DNA from: Rhodobacter maris
GTDB taxonomy: Bacteria > Pseudomonadota > Alphaproteobacteria > Rhodobacterales > Rhodobacteraceae
Direction: 5' to 3'
Assembly (NCBI RefSeq): GCF_900217815.1
Contig: NZ_OBMT01000005.1
Span: 1 to 64,000 of the forward strand
Length of the DNA: 64,000 nucleotides
Under the pieces are notes generated by a model, which was not told the origin of the DNA, made no database searches, and worked only from the letters and a program-made list of their open reading frames with translations. Numbering within the stretch: the stretch's first letter is position 1; each line of letters starts with the position of its first letter. Of this stretch, positions 35,493-45,386 are shown in pieces. Position numbers and translations under genes: made by a program.

Positions 35493-36331
35493 AAATCGAG
35501 CCCGAAGTCGAAATTCGGCGCCGAATGGGTGAGCGCCCCCGAAGAGATATAATCCACCCCGGTTGCGGCCACTTCGGCGATGCGCTCAAGCCGCATATTG
35601 CCCGAGGCTTCGAGAACCACGCGCTTGTTTGCAAGCGCAACGGCCGCGCGCAGCGTCGGCGTGTCCATGTTGTCGAGCAAGATCACATCTGCGCCGCCGA
35701 TGCCCAGCGCTTCCTCAAGCTGATCGAGGCTGTCGACCTCCAGCTCAACGCGCATCATGTGGCTGCGGGCGGCCTTTGCTGCCTCCAGCACGGCGCGGAT
35801 GCCACCCGCCGCAGCGATGTGATTGTCTTTGATCAGGATCGCATCCGAAAGGCCGAAGCGGTGGTTGTGGCCGCCACCATGAGTGACGGCGAGCTTTTCC
35901 ACCACACGCAAGCCCGGCGTCGTTTTGCGGGTGCAGGTGATGCGGGTCTGCGTGCCCCGCGTCTCGGCCACGAAACCGGCGGTGAGCGTGGCAATGCCGG
36001 TCATGCGGCCGGCAAAATTCAGCGCCACCCGCTCCGCCATCAGGATCGAGGCCGCCGCGCCCGAGATCGTCATCAGGCATTGCCCCGTCGTGCACCGCTC
36101 GCCGTCAGTAACATGAGGGTCGATGCGCAGCCCCGGATCGACGAGGCGAAAGGCAAGTGCCGCCACCTGCATCCCCGAAGTCACGCCCGCGCCGCGGGCG
36201 TTGAGCTTTGCCGCGTAGGTTTTGCCCGCGGGAATGACGGCGCGGGTCGTCACGTCGCCCATGGGGGCAAGGTCTTCGGCGAGCGCGCTGCGCACAAGCG
36301 GTTCGAGCATAAAATCGGGGAGCGGGGTCAT
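35489..36331 (-). CDS. nadC: Nicotinate-nucleotide pyrophosphorylase (carboxylating)
   Basis: A 280-residue enzyme that converts quinolinate and PRPP to nicotinate mononucleotide in NAD synthesis. The substrate-site ITCTRKTTPGLRVVEK, GGGHNHRFGLSDAILIKDNH and the C-terminal EASGNM and ISSGALTHS phosphate-binding region are complete. Its ATG overlaps the nadB stop (ATGA), so nadA-nadB-nadC form one coupled operon. Confidence 0.97.
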   Translation of the reverse strand: MTPLPDFMLEPLVRSALAEDLAPMGDVTTRAVIPAGKTYAAKLNARGAGVTSGMQVAALAFRLVDPGLRIDPHVTDGERCTTGQCLMTISGAAASILMAERVALNFAGRMTGIATLTAGFVAETRGTQTRITCTRKTTPGLRVVEKLAVTHGGGHNHRFGLSDAILIKDNHIAAAGGIRAVLEAAKAARSHMMRVELEVDSLDQLEEALGIGGADVILLDNMDTPTLRAAVALANKRVVLEASGNMRLERIAEVAATGVDYISSGALTHSAPNFDFGLDF

Positions 36332-37890
36332 GTCTTCTCCAATGCGCGGGTACGGATCTCGCGCGCCTCTTCCAGCGTGAGAAAGCGCCTTTCGGCCTGA
36401 ACAGGGTCTGGTTTCGGGTAATCGGATCGAAAATGCCCGCCCCGGCTTTCTTGCCGCGCAAGCGCTGCGGCGGCAATCAGCGTGGCGGTGGCTGTCATGT
36501 TCAAAAGCGTTTCGGATTGTGCCGCCGCCTCGATCTCGCGAATGATCGCGAGCGTCCGCGCAAGCCCCGCCGCATCGCGTACCACACCGCAGCCATCGGT
36601 CATGGCGGCGCGGAGCCGGGTGACCGCGGTTTCATCGACTCCCGCCCCTCCCCCGGGGAACGAAAGCACGAGTTCCGGTGCCGCAGTCTCGGGCAGATGC
36701 GCAGCAATCCCCTCGGCGCAGATCCGGGCAAAGACCAGCGCCTCCAGAAGCCCGTTGGAGGCCAATCGGTTTGCGCCATGAAGCCCGGTCGAGGAGGCCT
36801 CGCCGCACACCCAGAGCCCCGCAATCGAGGCCCGGCCCCGCGCATCCACGGCGATGCCGCCCATATGGTAATGCGCGGCAGCCGCCACCGGAATGGGTTT
36901 CAAAACAGGGTCTATTCCGGCCTGATAGCAGGCTTCTGCCACGGCCGGAAACCGCTCGGGCAAGGCCGCGCCCAAAACCGCGCGCGTGTCGAGCGCGGGC
37001 GCCCTGCCCGCCTGGTGCTCCAGATAGACGGCCCGGGCCACGATATCGCGCGGCGCAAGCTCGGCATCGGGGTGAATGGGAACCATAAAACGTTCGTCGC
37101 GGCTGTTCAGAAGAACCGCCCCCTCTCCGCGCAGCGCCTCGGTGGCGAGCGGCGCGGGGTCTTCGCCAGTGGCAATCGCGGTCGGGTGGAACTGCACGAA
37201 TTCGGCATCGGCAATCCGGGCCCCCGCCCGCGCCGCCATGCCAACCACCTGACCGCGGATCCGCGGCGGATTGGTCGTCACGGCAAAAAGTCCGCCCGAG
37301 CCGCCACCGGCCAGCAGCACCGCGGGCGTTTCGATCAGCACCCGCCCCGAAGGCGCATCTGCCCGCTCGACCCAAACCCCGGTCACCCTGCCCGCCGCGA
37401 CGGCAAGGCCCGAGGCGATCACCCCTTCGGCCACCTGCACCGAGGGGCTGCGCCGCACCTCGGCGATCAGCGTTTCCATGATTTCATGGCCGGCCTGATC
37501 GCCCTTCACCCGTACCACGCGCGGGCAGGAATGGGCCGCCTCGCGCGACATCACATAGCCTCCCGCAGCGTCGCGATCGAATGGCGTGCCAAGCGTGGTG
37601 AGATCAAGGATCCGCGCCTTCGCATCCGATGTGACCAGCCGCGCAATCGCCGCGTCCACCGTGCCTGCGCCAGCGGTTTCGGTATCCTTCGCGTGGGACT
37701 CGGGGCTGTCGGACACAGCCATCGCGGCCGCAACGCCCCCCTGCGCCCATGCAGAGGAGGCCCCCTCGCCCAAGCGCTCGGGTGAAATCACAAGAACCGG
37801 ATGCGGTGCGAGTTTCAGCGCCGCGTAAAGCGCGCCGAGCCCCGCGCCGACGATCACGACGCGGTGCGTTTCAAGTGAATGGCTCGTCAC
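36328..37890 (-). CDS. nadB: L-aspartate oxidase
   Basis: A 520-residue flavoprotein that oxidises aspartate to iminoaspartate for NAD synthesis. FAD binding is shown by VVIVGAGLGALYAALKL and the late GEASSTGLHGANRLASN; FVQFHPTAI lies in the active-site region. The GTG at 37890 overlaps the nadA TGA as GTGA and gives the normal family length; the upstream open frame is antisense-like read-through within nadA. Helical C-terminal domain present. Confidence 0.95.
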   Translation of the reverse strand: MTSHSLETHRVVIVGAGLGALYAALKLAPHPVLVISPERLGEGASSAWAQGGVAAAMAVSDSPESHAKDTETAGAGTVDAAIARLVTSDAKARILDLTTLGTPFDRDAAGGYVMSREAAHSCPRVVRVKGDQAGHEIMETLIAEVRRSPSVQVAEGVIASGLAVAAGRVTGVWVERADAPSGRVLIETPAVLLAGGGSGGLFAVTTNPPRIRGQVVGMAARAGARIADAEFVQFHPTAIATGEDPAPLATEALRGEGAVLLNSRDERFMVPIHPDAELAPRDIVARAVYLEHQAGRAPALDTRAVLGAALPERFPAVAEACYQAGIDPVLKPIPVAAAAHYHMGGIAVDARGRASIAGLWVCGEASSTGLHGANRLASNGLLEALVFARICAEGIAAHLPETAAPELVLSFPGGGAGVDETAVTRLRAAMTDGCGVVRDAAGLARTLAIIREIEAAAQSETLLNMTATATLIAAAALARQESRGGHFRSDYPKPDPVQAERRFLTLEEAREIRTRALEKT

Positions 37891-38939
37891 TGCGCCGCCA
37901 CTTTCGAAAGTGCGATCATCCGTTCCACGGCAATGCGCGCCTTGGCGGCCACATCCGGGTCCACCGTCACCTCTTCCGTGCCGGAATGGAGCGTCCAGAG
38001 GATCTTTTCGAGCGAGATCTTCTTCATATAGGGGCACATGTTGCAGGGCCCGACGAACTCCACGCCCGGATAAGCATCGGCGATGTTCGAGGCCATCGAA
38101 CATTCGGTGACGAGCATCGCCTCACGCGGATGATGGCGCGCCACATACTCAATGATACCCGAGGTCGAGCCGGAATAATCCGCCTCGGCCACCACATCGG
38201 GCGGGCATTCAGGATGGGCGATGATATGCGTTTGCGGATGGGCGGCGCGAAAATCGCGCAGGTCTTGCGCGGTATATTGCTCGTGCACGATGCACGACCC
38301 CGCCCACCAGACCACGTGTTTCTGCGGCACATCGCGCGCCACATTCTGCGCAAGGTATTGATCGGGCGTCATGATCACCGTGTCTTCGGGCAGTGCCGCC
38401 ACGATCTGCGCGGCATTGGCCGAAGTGCAGCAAATGTCGGACGCGGCCTTCACCTCGGCAGTGGTGTTGACATAGCTCACCACCGGCGCGCCGGGGTATT
38501 TCGCCCGCATCTCGGCAATGCCTTCGGGCGTGATGCTTTCCGCCAAGGAACAGCCCGCCGTCACATCCGGGATCAGAACGCGCTTTTGCGGGTTCAGGAT
38601 CTTCGAGGTCTCCGCCATGAAATGCACGCCGCATTGCACGATCGTATCCGCCTCGACCTTCGTGGCCTCGATCGCAAGCTGCAGGCTGTCTCCGACAACA
38701 TCGGCAACACCGTGATAGATCTCCGGCGTCATGTAATTATGCGCGAGGATCACCGCGTTCTTCTCGGCCTTGAGCCGGTTGATCGCGCGGATATAGGGCG
38801 CATAGCGCGCAAAATCCGGCAGCGGCACAACGCGATCCATGCGGGCATGGATATCGGCCATCTCCTGCGCCAGCGTGAGCGAGGGCGCAAGGTCATAAGC
38901 CTCCGCCAATTGCGCGCGGATTGCCATGAAGTCCAGCAT
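37887..38939 (-). CDS. nadA: Quinolinate synthase
   Basis: A 350-residue iron-sulfur enzyme that condenses iminoaspartate with dihydroxyacetone phosphate. The three conserved cluster cysteines are seen in VQCGVHFMAE, VTECSMASNI and GPCNMCPYMKK. The ATG at 38939 follows GGAGGGG. First gene of nadABC; the 117 bases upstream (38940-39056) hold the promoter and separate it from the dnaQ stop. No known NAD-regulator box was recognised there. Confidence 0.96.
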   Translation of the reverse strand: MLDFMAIRAQLAEAYDLAPSLTLAQEMADIHARMDRVVPLPDFARYAPYIRAINRLKAEKNAVILAHNYMTPEIYHGVADVVGDSLQLAIEATKVEADTIVQCGVHFMAETSKILNPQKRVLIPDVTAGCSLAESITPEGIAEMRAKYPGAPVVSYVNTTAEVKAASDICCTSANAAQIVAALPEDTVIMTPDQYLAQNVARDVPQKHVVWWAGSCIVHEQYTAQDLRDFRAAHPQTHIIAHPECPPDVVAEADYSGSTSGIIEYVARHHPREAMLVTECSMASNIADAYPGVEFVGPCNMCPYMKKISLEKILWTLHSGTEEVTVDPDVAAKARIAVERMIALSKVAAQ

Positions 38940-39056
38940 GGGCCCCTCCCCCAAAACCGAGAACGAGGATGCATGTAAGGTGCGGCGGGCGGCGGTTAAA
39001 TGGGAAAATTGCCGCAAGGCGGAGAAATATGAAATTTATGTGTCGTCTGCGCCGCC

Positions 39057-39746
39057 TCAGCGGTTCCAGATCGCCGCTTCGCCAAGCTTGGCCACAAAGG
39101 CGGCATGGGCCTCTATCTCCGCCTCGGTGAGCCGGGACGGCAGTGGCACGGGGCGCGGGCGGGGCCGCCAATCGCTCGCGGTTTCGGTGTTTTGGGCTGA
39201 AACAGGGTCGATATTGAGACCAAAGCCGGGTTGCCGGCCGCCGATCAGCTCCAGATAGACCTCGGCGAGGATCTCGGCATCGAGAAGCGCGCCATGCAGC
39301 GTGCGCGCCGAATTGTCGATGCCGAAGCGACGGCACAGCGCATCGAGTGAGGCGGGCGAGCCGGGGAATTTCTTGCGCGCCATCGCCACCGTGTCGAGCG
39401 CGCGCTCCATCGCAATCAGCGGCATCTGCGCCCAGCCAAGCTCGGCGTTGAGGAATTTCATGTCAAAGGCGGCATTGTGGATCACAAGGATCGAATCAGT
39501 GCCGATGAAATCGAGGAAGGCCCGGCCCACCTCGGCAAAGCGCGGCTTGTCGCGCAGGAAATCGTCGCCCAGCCCGTGCACCGCAAAGGCCTCCTGCGGC
39601 ATCGCCCGCTCGGGGTTGATGTATTGGTGATAGGTCCGCCCGGTCGGCAGGTGGTTGAACAGTTCCACCGCGCCAATTTCGACAATGCGGTCCCCCGCAC
39701 CCGGCTCAAAGCCGGTGGTTTCCGTATCGAGAACGATTTCACGCAT
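39057..39746 (-). CDS. dnaQ: DNA polymerase III epsilon subunit (proofreading exonuclease)
   Basis: A 229-residue 3'-5' exonuclease of the DEDDh class: [10 protein letters not shown] (Exo I), [11 protein letters not shown] (Exo II) and [17 protein letters not shown] (Exo III with its His). The C-terminal 40 residues are linker-like for binding the polymerase subunit. The ATG at 39746 overlaps the coaE end by 8 bases. Gene order dnaQ-coaE-aroE-maf next to the origin is typical of alphaproteobacteria, but secB, often beyond dnaQ, is absent here. Confidence 0.96.
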   Translation of the reverse strand: MREIVLDTETTGFEPGAGDRIVEIGAVELFNHLPTGRTYHQYINPERAMPQEAFAVHGLGDDFLRDKPRFAEVGRAFLDFIGTDSILVIHNAAFDMKFLNAELGWAQMPLIAMERALDTVAMARKKFPGSPASLDALCRRFGIDNSARTLHGALLDAEILAEVYLELIGGRQPGFGLNIDPVSAQNTETASDWRPRPRPVPLPSRLTEAEIEAHAAFVAKLGEAAIWNR

Positions 39747-40347
39747 GGTTTGCCCCGATATTCTGGCCGATCCGCCGGAGGAGGTCTCGCACGGCGGCCC
39801 GGGTCTGATCAAGGCTCAGGGTCTCGATCAGGTAATCGGCGCGGGCGCGTTTTTCGGCATCGGGCATCTGCCGCGCGAGGATCAGATCGAACTCCGCCGC
39901 GCTCATCTGACCACGTTCCAGAAGCCGCGCGCGCTGCACCTGAGGCGCGGCGGTGACAACGAGGACCGCATCGCAGTCCTTCTCCGCTCCGGTCTCGTAG
40001 AGAAGCGGGATATCCAACACCACGATCTTGGCCGTCTCATGCGCCGCAAGAAAAGCGCGACGCGCTTCCTGCACGAGGGGATGAACGATCGATTCCAGCC
40101 GGGACAGCGCCTCCTTATTGCCCGCAATCACGGCCTTGAGCAGGGTCCGGTCCACCCTTTCTCCAGCCATTGCATCGGGGAAGGCAGTGGCCACGGGCGC
40201 CACCGCCGCCCCACCCTGTTCGTAAAGCGCATGCACCGTGGCATCGGCATCCCAAACCGGTATTCCGGCTTCGGCAAAGAGGCGCGCGGTGGTCGATTTC
40301 CCCATGCCGATCGAGCCGGTCAGGCCCAGCCGAAAGGGCCTCTTCAT
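39739..40347 (-). CDS. coaE: Dephospho-CoA kinase
   Basis: A 202-residue P-loop kinase for the last step of coenzyme A synthesis. The P-loop is [12 protein letters not shown], the [10 protein letters not shown] motif and the lid-region [22 protein letters not shown] are present. It overlaps aroE at its start by ATGA and dnaQ at its end. Confidence 0.97.
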   Translation of the reverse strand: MKRPFRLGLTGSIGMGKSTTARLFAEAGIPVWDADATVHALYEQGGAAVAPVATAFPDAMAGERVDRTLLKAVIAGNKEALSRLESIVHPLVQEARRAFLAAHETAKIVVLDIPLLYETGAEKDCDAVLVVTAAPQVQRARLLERGQMSAAEFDLILARQMPDAEKRARADYLIETLSLDQTRAAVRDLLRRIGQNIGANHA

Positions 40348-41183
40348 ACCGAAAGCACCTTTTCGCGCAGCTCAGCCGTCACTTCCGGGCGTTGACCGAA
40401 CCAGCGTTCGAATCCTGGCACCGCCTGATGCAGCAGCATCCCGAAGCCATCAACCGTGATGCAGCCGCGCTCGGCCGCTTCGAGGAGCAACCGGGTCTGC
40501 AAGGGGGTGTAGACGCAATCGGTCACCACGGCACTGTCGGGCAATACATCAAGCGGGATGCGCAGATCGGGCTTGCCCACCATGCCGAGCGAGGTGGTGT
40601 TCACGAGCGTTGCCACCCCCTCCATCATGTTCGCCGCCTGCCCCCAGTCATAAACCACAAGGCGGGCGCCAAATTCGGCGCGCAGCACCTCCGCGCGGGC
40701 GCGGGTGCGGTTGGCCACCCGCACTTCGGGGCAGCCGGTCTCGATCAACGCCGCGATGATCGCGCGAGCCGCGCCACCAGCGCCCAGCACGGCAGCCGGG
40801 GCGAGCGCGGCATCCCAATGTGGCGCCGTCTCGCGCAGATTGGCGATGAACCCATAGCCATCTGTATTATCCGCATAAATCCGGCCGTCCGGATGAAAGA
40901 CAAGCGTATTGGTTGCGCCGATCAGCGCCGCGCGATCCGAAATCACATCGGCCAGCGCGAGCGCGCGTTCCTTGTGCGGGATGGTGATGTTGCAGCCAAC
41001 GAAACCGGCGCGGGGCAGGGCGCGCAGCACCGCTTCCAGATCTTCCTCGGCCACATCCATCGGCACATAATGGCCTTTGATGCCATAGGTCTTGAGCCAA
41101 TGGCCATGCAGCGCGGGCGAGCGCGAATGCGCGATCGGATGACCGATCACACCGGCAAGAGGAATTTTCGGATGATCGCTCAT
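40344..41183 (-). CDS. aroE: Shikimate dehydrogenase
   Basis: A 279-residue NADPH enzyme of the shikimate pathway. Substrate binding is seen in [17 protein letters not shown] and [11 protein letters not shown], with the catalytic Lys in the latter; the cofactor loop is [15 protein letters not shown] and the specificity motif is NRTRARA. The start overlaps the Maf gene stop. Confidence 0.97.
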   Translation of the reverse strand: MSDHPKIPLAGVIGHPIAHSRSPALHGHWLKTYGIKGHYVPMDVAEEDLEAVLRALPRAGFVGCNITIPHKERALALADVISDRAALIGATNTLVFHPDGRIYADNTDGYGFIANLRETAPHWDAALAPAAVLGAGGAARAIIAALIETGCPEVRVANRTRARAEVLRAEFGARLVVYDWGQAANMMEGVATLVNTTSLGMVGKPDLRIPLDVLPDSAVVTDCVYTPLQTRLLLEAAERGCITVDGFGMLLHQAVPGFERWFGQRPEVTAELREKVLSV

Positions 41184-41776
41184 GTCGTCAGCTCTCCGCG
41201 GGCGCGCAACCAGTTGAGGAATTCGAGAAGGGGCAGGCCGAGAACGGCAAAGTAATCCCCTTCGACCGAAGAAAACAGCCGAACGCCCTCTTCTTCAAGC
41301 TTGTAGCAACCGACAGCGTGGCGAATGCTCTCCCAGTTGCGCGCGACATAGGCCGCGATGAAGGGGGCGGTGAGCGGGTGCATCGTGAGGCGCACCTCGG
41401 CAACATGGCGCCAGAGCGGTTCCTCCCCGCGCATTACCACGAGCGCCGACAAAAGCCGGTGTTCGCGGCCGGAAAGTGCCACAAGATGCGCGGCGGCTTC
41501 CTCGGGTGTCTCAGGTTTGGAAAAAACCCTTCCCCCACATTCGAGGATCTGATCGGCCCCGAGCACCAGCGCCTCTGGGTGAGCGCGGGCCACTTTCCGC
41601 GCCTTGGCCTCGGCGAGCGCATCGGCAAGGTCGCGCGGGCTCGCCCCCTCGGCACAAAGACCCGCACGGATTGCCGCCTCGTCGACGCGGGCGGGTTGCA
41701 CTGCAAGCGCGAGCCCGGCCGCACGCAGAAGTCTGGCGCGGACCTCGGAGGCGGAGGCAAGGAGAAGCTCTGGCAT
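41180..41776 (-). CDS. Maf family nucleoside-triphosphate pyrophosphatase
   Basis: A 198-residue Maf/Ham1-like protein that hydrolyses non-standard or UTP/dTTP-type nucleotides. [18 protein letters not shown] at the start is the Maf signature, and the [24 protein letters not shown] and [15 protein letters not shown] blocks follow. The ATG at 41776 is the family start; the open frame before it runs into the origin region. It reads away from the origin. Confidence 0.93.
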   Translation of the reverse strand: MPELLLASASEVRARLLRAAGLALAVQPARVDEAAIRAGLCAEGASPRDLADALAEAKARKVARAHPEALVLGADQILECGGRVFSKPETPEEAAAHLVALSGREHRLLSALVVMRGEEPLWRHVAEVRLTMHPLTAPFIAAYVARNWESIRHAVGCYKLEEEGVRLFSSVEGDYFAVLGLPLLEFLNWLRARGELTT

Positions 41777-42162
41777 GTGGACAACCAACAGGAAAAGCGC
41801 AGGGGCGGGTCTGTGGATAGAGGGCCCGCGCGCAATTCCTCCCCGGTCCGGCGGGGGTTTGTCAAGGAACGTAAACGGATTCCTAACAGGTTGAGAATGC
41901 GAAGCCCGGGGTGTGGGAAAGCGCCGCAGTCCACATGCCCGCAGCTTGTTGACCCGCAAGTCTACCCACAGGTTCGGGCCGTCCAAAGATATGAAAAACA
42001 TATCTGATTCAGGTTTTTCAACAGCTCCGGGTGGGTGGTTCTTCCCAGCTTTTCTGCCTGTGGGTGCCAGCGGGAGAACCCGATAATCCACATCATCCAC
42101 AGCCCAATCAAAATCATCATCTTTTCTTTTCTTTCTTTTATCTTTTAAGAAGAGGCAGACGA
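41777..42162. other. Putative chromosomal replication origin (oriC)
   Basis: A gene-free stretch between divergent maf and hemJ. It holds DnaA boxes one base off TTATCCACA at 41776-41784 (minus), 41812-41820 (minus), 42084-42092 and 42093-42101 (adjacent, plus), with weaker ones at 41912-41920 and 41962-41970. A low-GC pyrimidine-rich tract (42102-42148) could be the unwinding element, and an inverted repeat lies at 41989-42007. Two GANTC methylation sites occur (41878, 42006). Flanking genes read outward on both sides, and parA, parB and parS lie within 8 kb. In Caulobacter-like genomes the origin lies in the same neighbourhood, between maf- and hem-side genes. Confidence 0.75.
41989..42007. 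repeat. Inverted repeat within the putative origin
   Basis: AGATATG and CATATCT are perfect seven-base arms around AAAAA. It lies between the two groups of DnaA boxes and could be a protein-binding site. Confidence 0.6.
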
Positions 42163-42660
42163 ATGGAGGCGCTTGTGACTGATCTTCTTGCTACGCTCGG
42201 CGACACTCTCTGGGACGGCTACCTCTGGATCAAGGCGCTTCACGTGATGTCGGTTCTCGCCTGGATGGCGGGGCTGTTCTATCTGCCGCGGCTTTACGTT
42301 TATCACGTCGAGGGGCTGAAGAAGCAGGGCGTGGTGCGTGGCTCCGAGATGGATCTGTTATTCCAGCATCAGGAACGGCTGCTCCTGAAGGCGATCATGA
42401 ACCCGGCCGCGGTCTCCACCTGGTTTTTCGGGCTGTGCCTCGTGTTCACGCCCGGGATCGTTGACTGGAGCATGGCCTGGCCATGGGCAAAAGGCTTTTC
42501 GGTCATCGCGATGACGGTGTTTCACCTGTTCCTTGGCCGTGCCCGGCTCAAATTCGTTGATGGCACGAACGATCTCGCCGGGCGTCAATGGCGGATGATG
42601 AACGAGATCCCGACGCTCCTGATGGTGCTGATCGTGCTTTCGGTGATCCTCAAATTCTGA
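42163..42660 (+). CDS. hemJ: Protoporphyrinogen oxidase HemJ
   Basis: A 165-residue four-helix membrane protein (UPF0093). [23 protein letters not shown] carries the conserved histidine and WM...LPR pattern, and the second conserved region [15 protein letters not shown] follows. It catalyses the penultimate step of heme and chlorophyll synthesis in organisms without HemG or HemY. The ATG at 42163 follows AAGAGG. It is the first gene on the right arm of the origin. Confidence 0.93.
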   Translation: MEALVTDLLATLGDTLWDGYLWIKALHVMSVLAWMAGLFYLPRLYVYHVEGLKKQGVVRGSEMDLLFQHQERLLLKAIMNPAAVSTWFFGLCLVFTPGIVDWSMAWPWAKGFSVIAMTVFHLFLGRARLKFVDGTNDLAGRQWRMMNEIPTLLMVLIVLSVILKF

Positions 42661-42794
42661 GGATTCATTGACTCGCGAAGCTTTCAGGCGTATTGGCGCC
42701 TCAGCCCCGGCCGTCCGGCCGATCGGTTCTGCCCAGAGTTGACCCTTGCCGCGCCGCCCTTCGGGGGCTGGCGCCTTTCGCGGATGGATGCGAG

Positions 42795-44063
42795 ATGACC
42801 GAACGTTTGAACCTTGCCGATCTCAAGGCGAAGAGCCCCAAAGACCTTCTGGCGATGGCCGAGGAATGGGAGATCGAAAACGCCTCGACGATGCGCAAGG
42901 GCGAGATGATGTTCTCGATCCTGAAGGAGCATGCCGAGGAAGATATCGAGATCGGCGGCGACGGCGTTCTCGAAGTGCTGCAAGATGGCTTTGGCTTCCT
43001 GCGCTCGCCCGAGGCGAACTATCTGCCGGGCCCGGATGACATCTACGTTTCCCCGGACATGATCCGCCAGTACAGCCTCCGCACCGGTGACACGGTCTCG
43101 GGCGTCATTCGTGCCCCGGGCGAGAACGAGCGCTATTTCGCCCTGACCGGGGTGGAGAAGATCAACTTTGAGGAGCCGGAGCGGGCGCGCCACAAGGTGA
43201 GCTTTGACAACCTCACGCCGCTTTACCCCGATGAACGGCTGAAGATGGAAATCGAGGATCCGACGATCCGGGACCGCTCGGCCCGGATCATCGACCTCGT
43301 CGCGCCGATCGGGAAGGGCCAGCGGAGCCTGATCGTGGCGCCGCCGCGCACCGGGAAAACCGTGCTTTTGCAAAACATCGCGCATTCGATCGAGGTGAAC
43401 CACCCCGAGTGCTATCTGATTGTGCTGCTGATTGACGAACGCCCGGAAGAGGTGACCGACATGCAGCGCTCGGTAAAGGGCGAGGTGATCTCCTCGACCT
43501 TCGACGAGCCGGCGACGCGCCACGTGGCCGTGGCCGAGATGGTGATCGAGAAGGCGAAGCGCTTGGTTGAACACAAGCGAGATGTTGTGATTTTGCTCGA
43601 CTCGATCACAAGACTTGGCCGCGCCTACAACACCGTTGTGCCGAGCTCGGGCAAGGTTCTGACCGGTGGTGTCGATGCGAACGCGCTGCAGCGCCCCAAG
43701 CGGTTCTTTGGTGCGGCGCGCAATATCGAAGAGGGCGGCTCGCTCACCATCATCGCCACTGCGCTGATCGACACTGGCTCGCGCATGGACGAGGTGATCT
43801 TTGAAGAGTTCAAGGGCACCGGCAACAGCGAGATCGTGCTCGACCGGAAGGTGGCAGACAAGCGCGTGTTCCCGGCGATGGACATCCTCAAATCGGGCAC
43901 GCGGAAGGAAGATCTGCTCACCGATCAGAAAGATCTGCAGAAAACCTACCTTTTGCGCCGCATCCTGAACCCGATGGGCACCACCGATGCGATCGAATTC
44001 CTGATCTCGAAGCTGAAGCAAACCAAAACCAACGGCGAGTTCTTCGATTCGATGAACGGCTGA
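42795..44063 (+). CDS. rho: Transcription termination factor Rho
   Basis: A 422-residue hexameric RNA helicase. The N-terminal RNA-binding domain ends with [20 protein letters not shown], Walker A is APPRTGKT (near residue 180), Walker B ends [16 protein letters not shown], and the R-loop region is [16 protein letters not shown]. Length is normal and the Q-loop [12 protein letters not shown] is intact. mnmE follows after 39 bases. Confidence 0.98.
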   Translation: MTERLNLADLKAKSPKDLLAMAEEWEIENASTMRKGEMMFSILKEHAEEDIEIGGDGVLEVLQDGFGFLRSPEANYLPGPDDIYVSPDMIRQYSLRTGDTVSGVIRAPGENERYFALTGVEKINFEEPERARHKVSFDNLTPLYPDERLKMEIEDPTIRDRSARIIDLVAPIGKGQRSLIVAPPRTGKTVLLQNIAHSIEVNHPECYLIVLLIDERPEEVTDMQRSVKGEVISSTFDEPATRHVAVAEMVIEKAKRLVEHKRDVVILLDSITRLGRAYNTVVPSSGKVLTGGVDANALQRPKRFFGAARNIEEGGSLTIIATALIDTGSRMDEVIFEEFKGTGNSEIVLDRKVADKRVFPAMDILKSGTRKEDLLTDQKDLQKTYLLRRILNPMGTTDAIEFLISKLKQTKTNGEFFDSMNG

Positions 44064-44102
44064 GGTATGAAGGGCTGAGGCGCCGTTCGCCGAAAGGTTT
44101 TC

Positions 44103-45383
44103 ATGGATACGATCTACGCGCAGGCCACCGGCCGCGGCAAGGCCGGGGTTGCGGTCATTCGGCTTTCCGGGCCTCGCGCCTGGGAAGCCGTTTCCGCTTT
44201 GGCGGGGCGCTTGCCCGCGCCACGGCAAGCCGGGCTGCGACGGCTGCGTGCGGGAGATGATTTTCTGGATGAGGCGCTGGTGCTTTGCTTCGAGGCGGGG
44301 CGGAGTTTTACCGGCGATCAATCGGCCGAGTTGCATTTGCATGGCGCGCTTGCCACGGTGCAGGCGGTGTTGCGCGCGCTGGCAGGGGTGCCCGGATTGC
44401 GGCTGGCGGAACCCGGCGAATTCACCCGCCGCGCGATGGAAAATGGCCAGCTTGACCTCGCGCAGGTCGAAGGGCTCGCAGACCTGATCGAGGCGGAGAC
44501 CGAGGCGCAACGCAAGCAGGCTTTGGCGGTGCTTTCGGGTGCGGTCGGCGCAGTGGTGGAACGCTGGCGGGCAAGCCTTGTGCGCGCTGCGGCGCTCCTT
44601 GAAGCGGTGATCGACTTTGCCGATGAAGAGGTGCCGGAGGATGTGACCCCCGAGGTTTCGGGGCTCATTTCTTCTGTATCGCAAGATATTGTGGTGGAAC
44701 TGAGCCGGATCTCGACCTCCGAGCGTGTGCGCGAGGGGTTTGAGGTGGCGATCGTTGGCCGCCCCAATGCCGGAAAATCCACGCTTCTGAACGCGTTGGC
44801 GGGCCGCGAGGCGGCGATCACCTCGGAAGTTGCGGGTACGACGCGCGACGTGATCGAGGTGCGGATGGACCTTGGCGGGCTCGCCGTCACGCTTCTTGAT
44901 ACCGCCGGTCTGCGCGAGACCGAGGACAAGGTCGAAGCGATCGGTGTGGAGCGCGCCTTGCAACGCGCCGCACAGGCGGATTTGCGGATATTTTTGCTCG
45001 ATGGCGACGATATTCCGCTGCTGCAGCCCGAACCGGAAGATCTGATCGTCCACGGCAAAGCCGATCTTGCGCCGGGGCAGGGGCTCAGCGTTTCCGGCAA
45101 AACCGGCGCGGGGCTTGATGCTTTGGTGACGGAGCTGACCAAACGGCTCTCTGTCCGCGCCTCGGGTGCGGGGGTGATGACGCGCGAACGCCATCGCGCC
45201 TGTTTGCAGCGTGCGGAAAGCGCGCTAACTGCTGCTCGGTGCGAGTTGGAATTTGGCGCTCGGCTGGAACTGGCTGCGGAGCATCTGCGCAGCGCAGCGC
45301 GGGCACTCGAATCGCTGTTGGGGCGCGTGGACGTGGAAATGCTGCTCGACGAGATCTTTTCGAGCTTCTGCATCGGTAAGTAA
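44103..45383 (+). CDS. mnmE: tRNA modification GTPase MnmE
   Basis: A 426-residue GTPase that works with MnmG to place the carboxymethylaminomethyl group on wobble uridine 34. N-terminal [20 protein letters not shown] binds folate; the G1 loop is GRPNAGKST near residue 220, G2/G3 are GTTRDV and DTAG, and the C-terminus ends in the required CIGK motif. mnmG starts three bases later. Confidence 0.97.
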   Translation: MDTIYAQATGRGKAGVAVIRLSGPRAWEAVSALAGRLPAPRQAGLRRLRAGDDFLDEALVLCFEAGRSFTGDQSAELHLHGALATVQAVLRALAGVPGLRLAEPGEFTRRAMENGQLDLAQVEGLADLIEAETEAQRKQALAVLSGAVGAVVERWRASLVRAAALLEAVIDFADEEVPEDVTPEVSGLISSVSQDIVVELSRISTSERVREGFEVAIVGRPNAGKSTLLNALAGREAAITSEVAGTTRDVIEVRMDLGGLAVTLLDTAGLRETEDKVEAIGVERALQRAAQADLRIFLLDGDDIPLLQPEPEDLIVHGKADLAPGQGLSVSGKTGAGLDALVTELTKRLSVRASGAGVMTRERHRACLQRAESALTAARCELEFGARLELAAEHLRSAARALESLLGRVDVEMLLDEIFSSFCIGK

Positions 45384-45386
45384 GGA

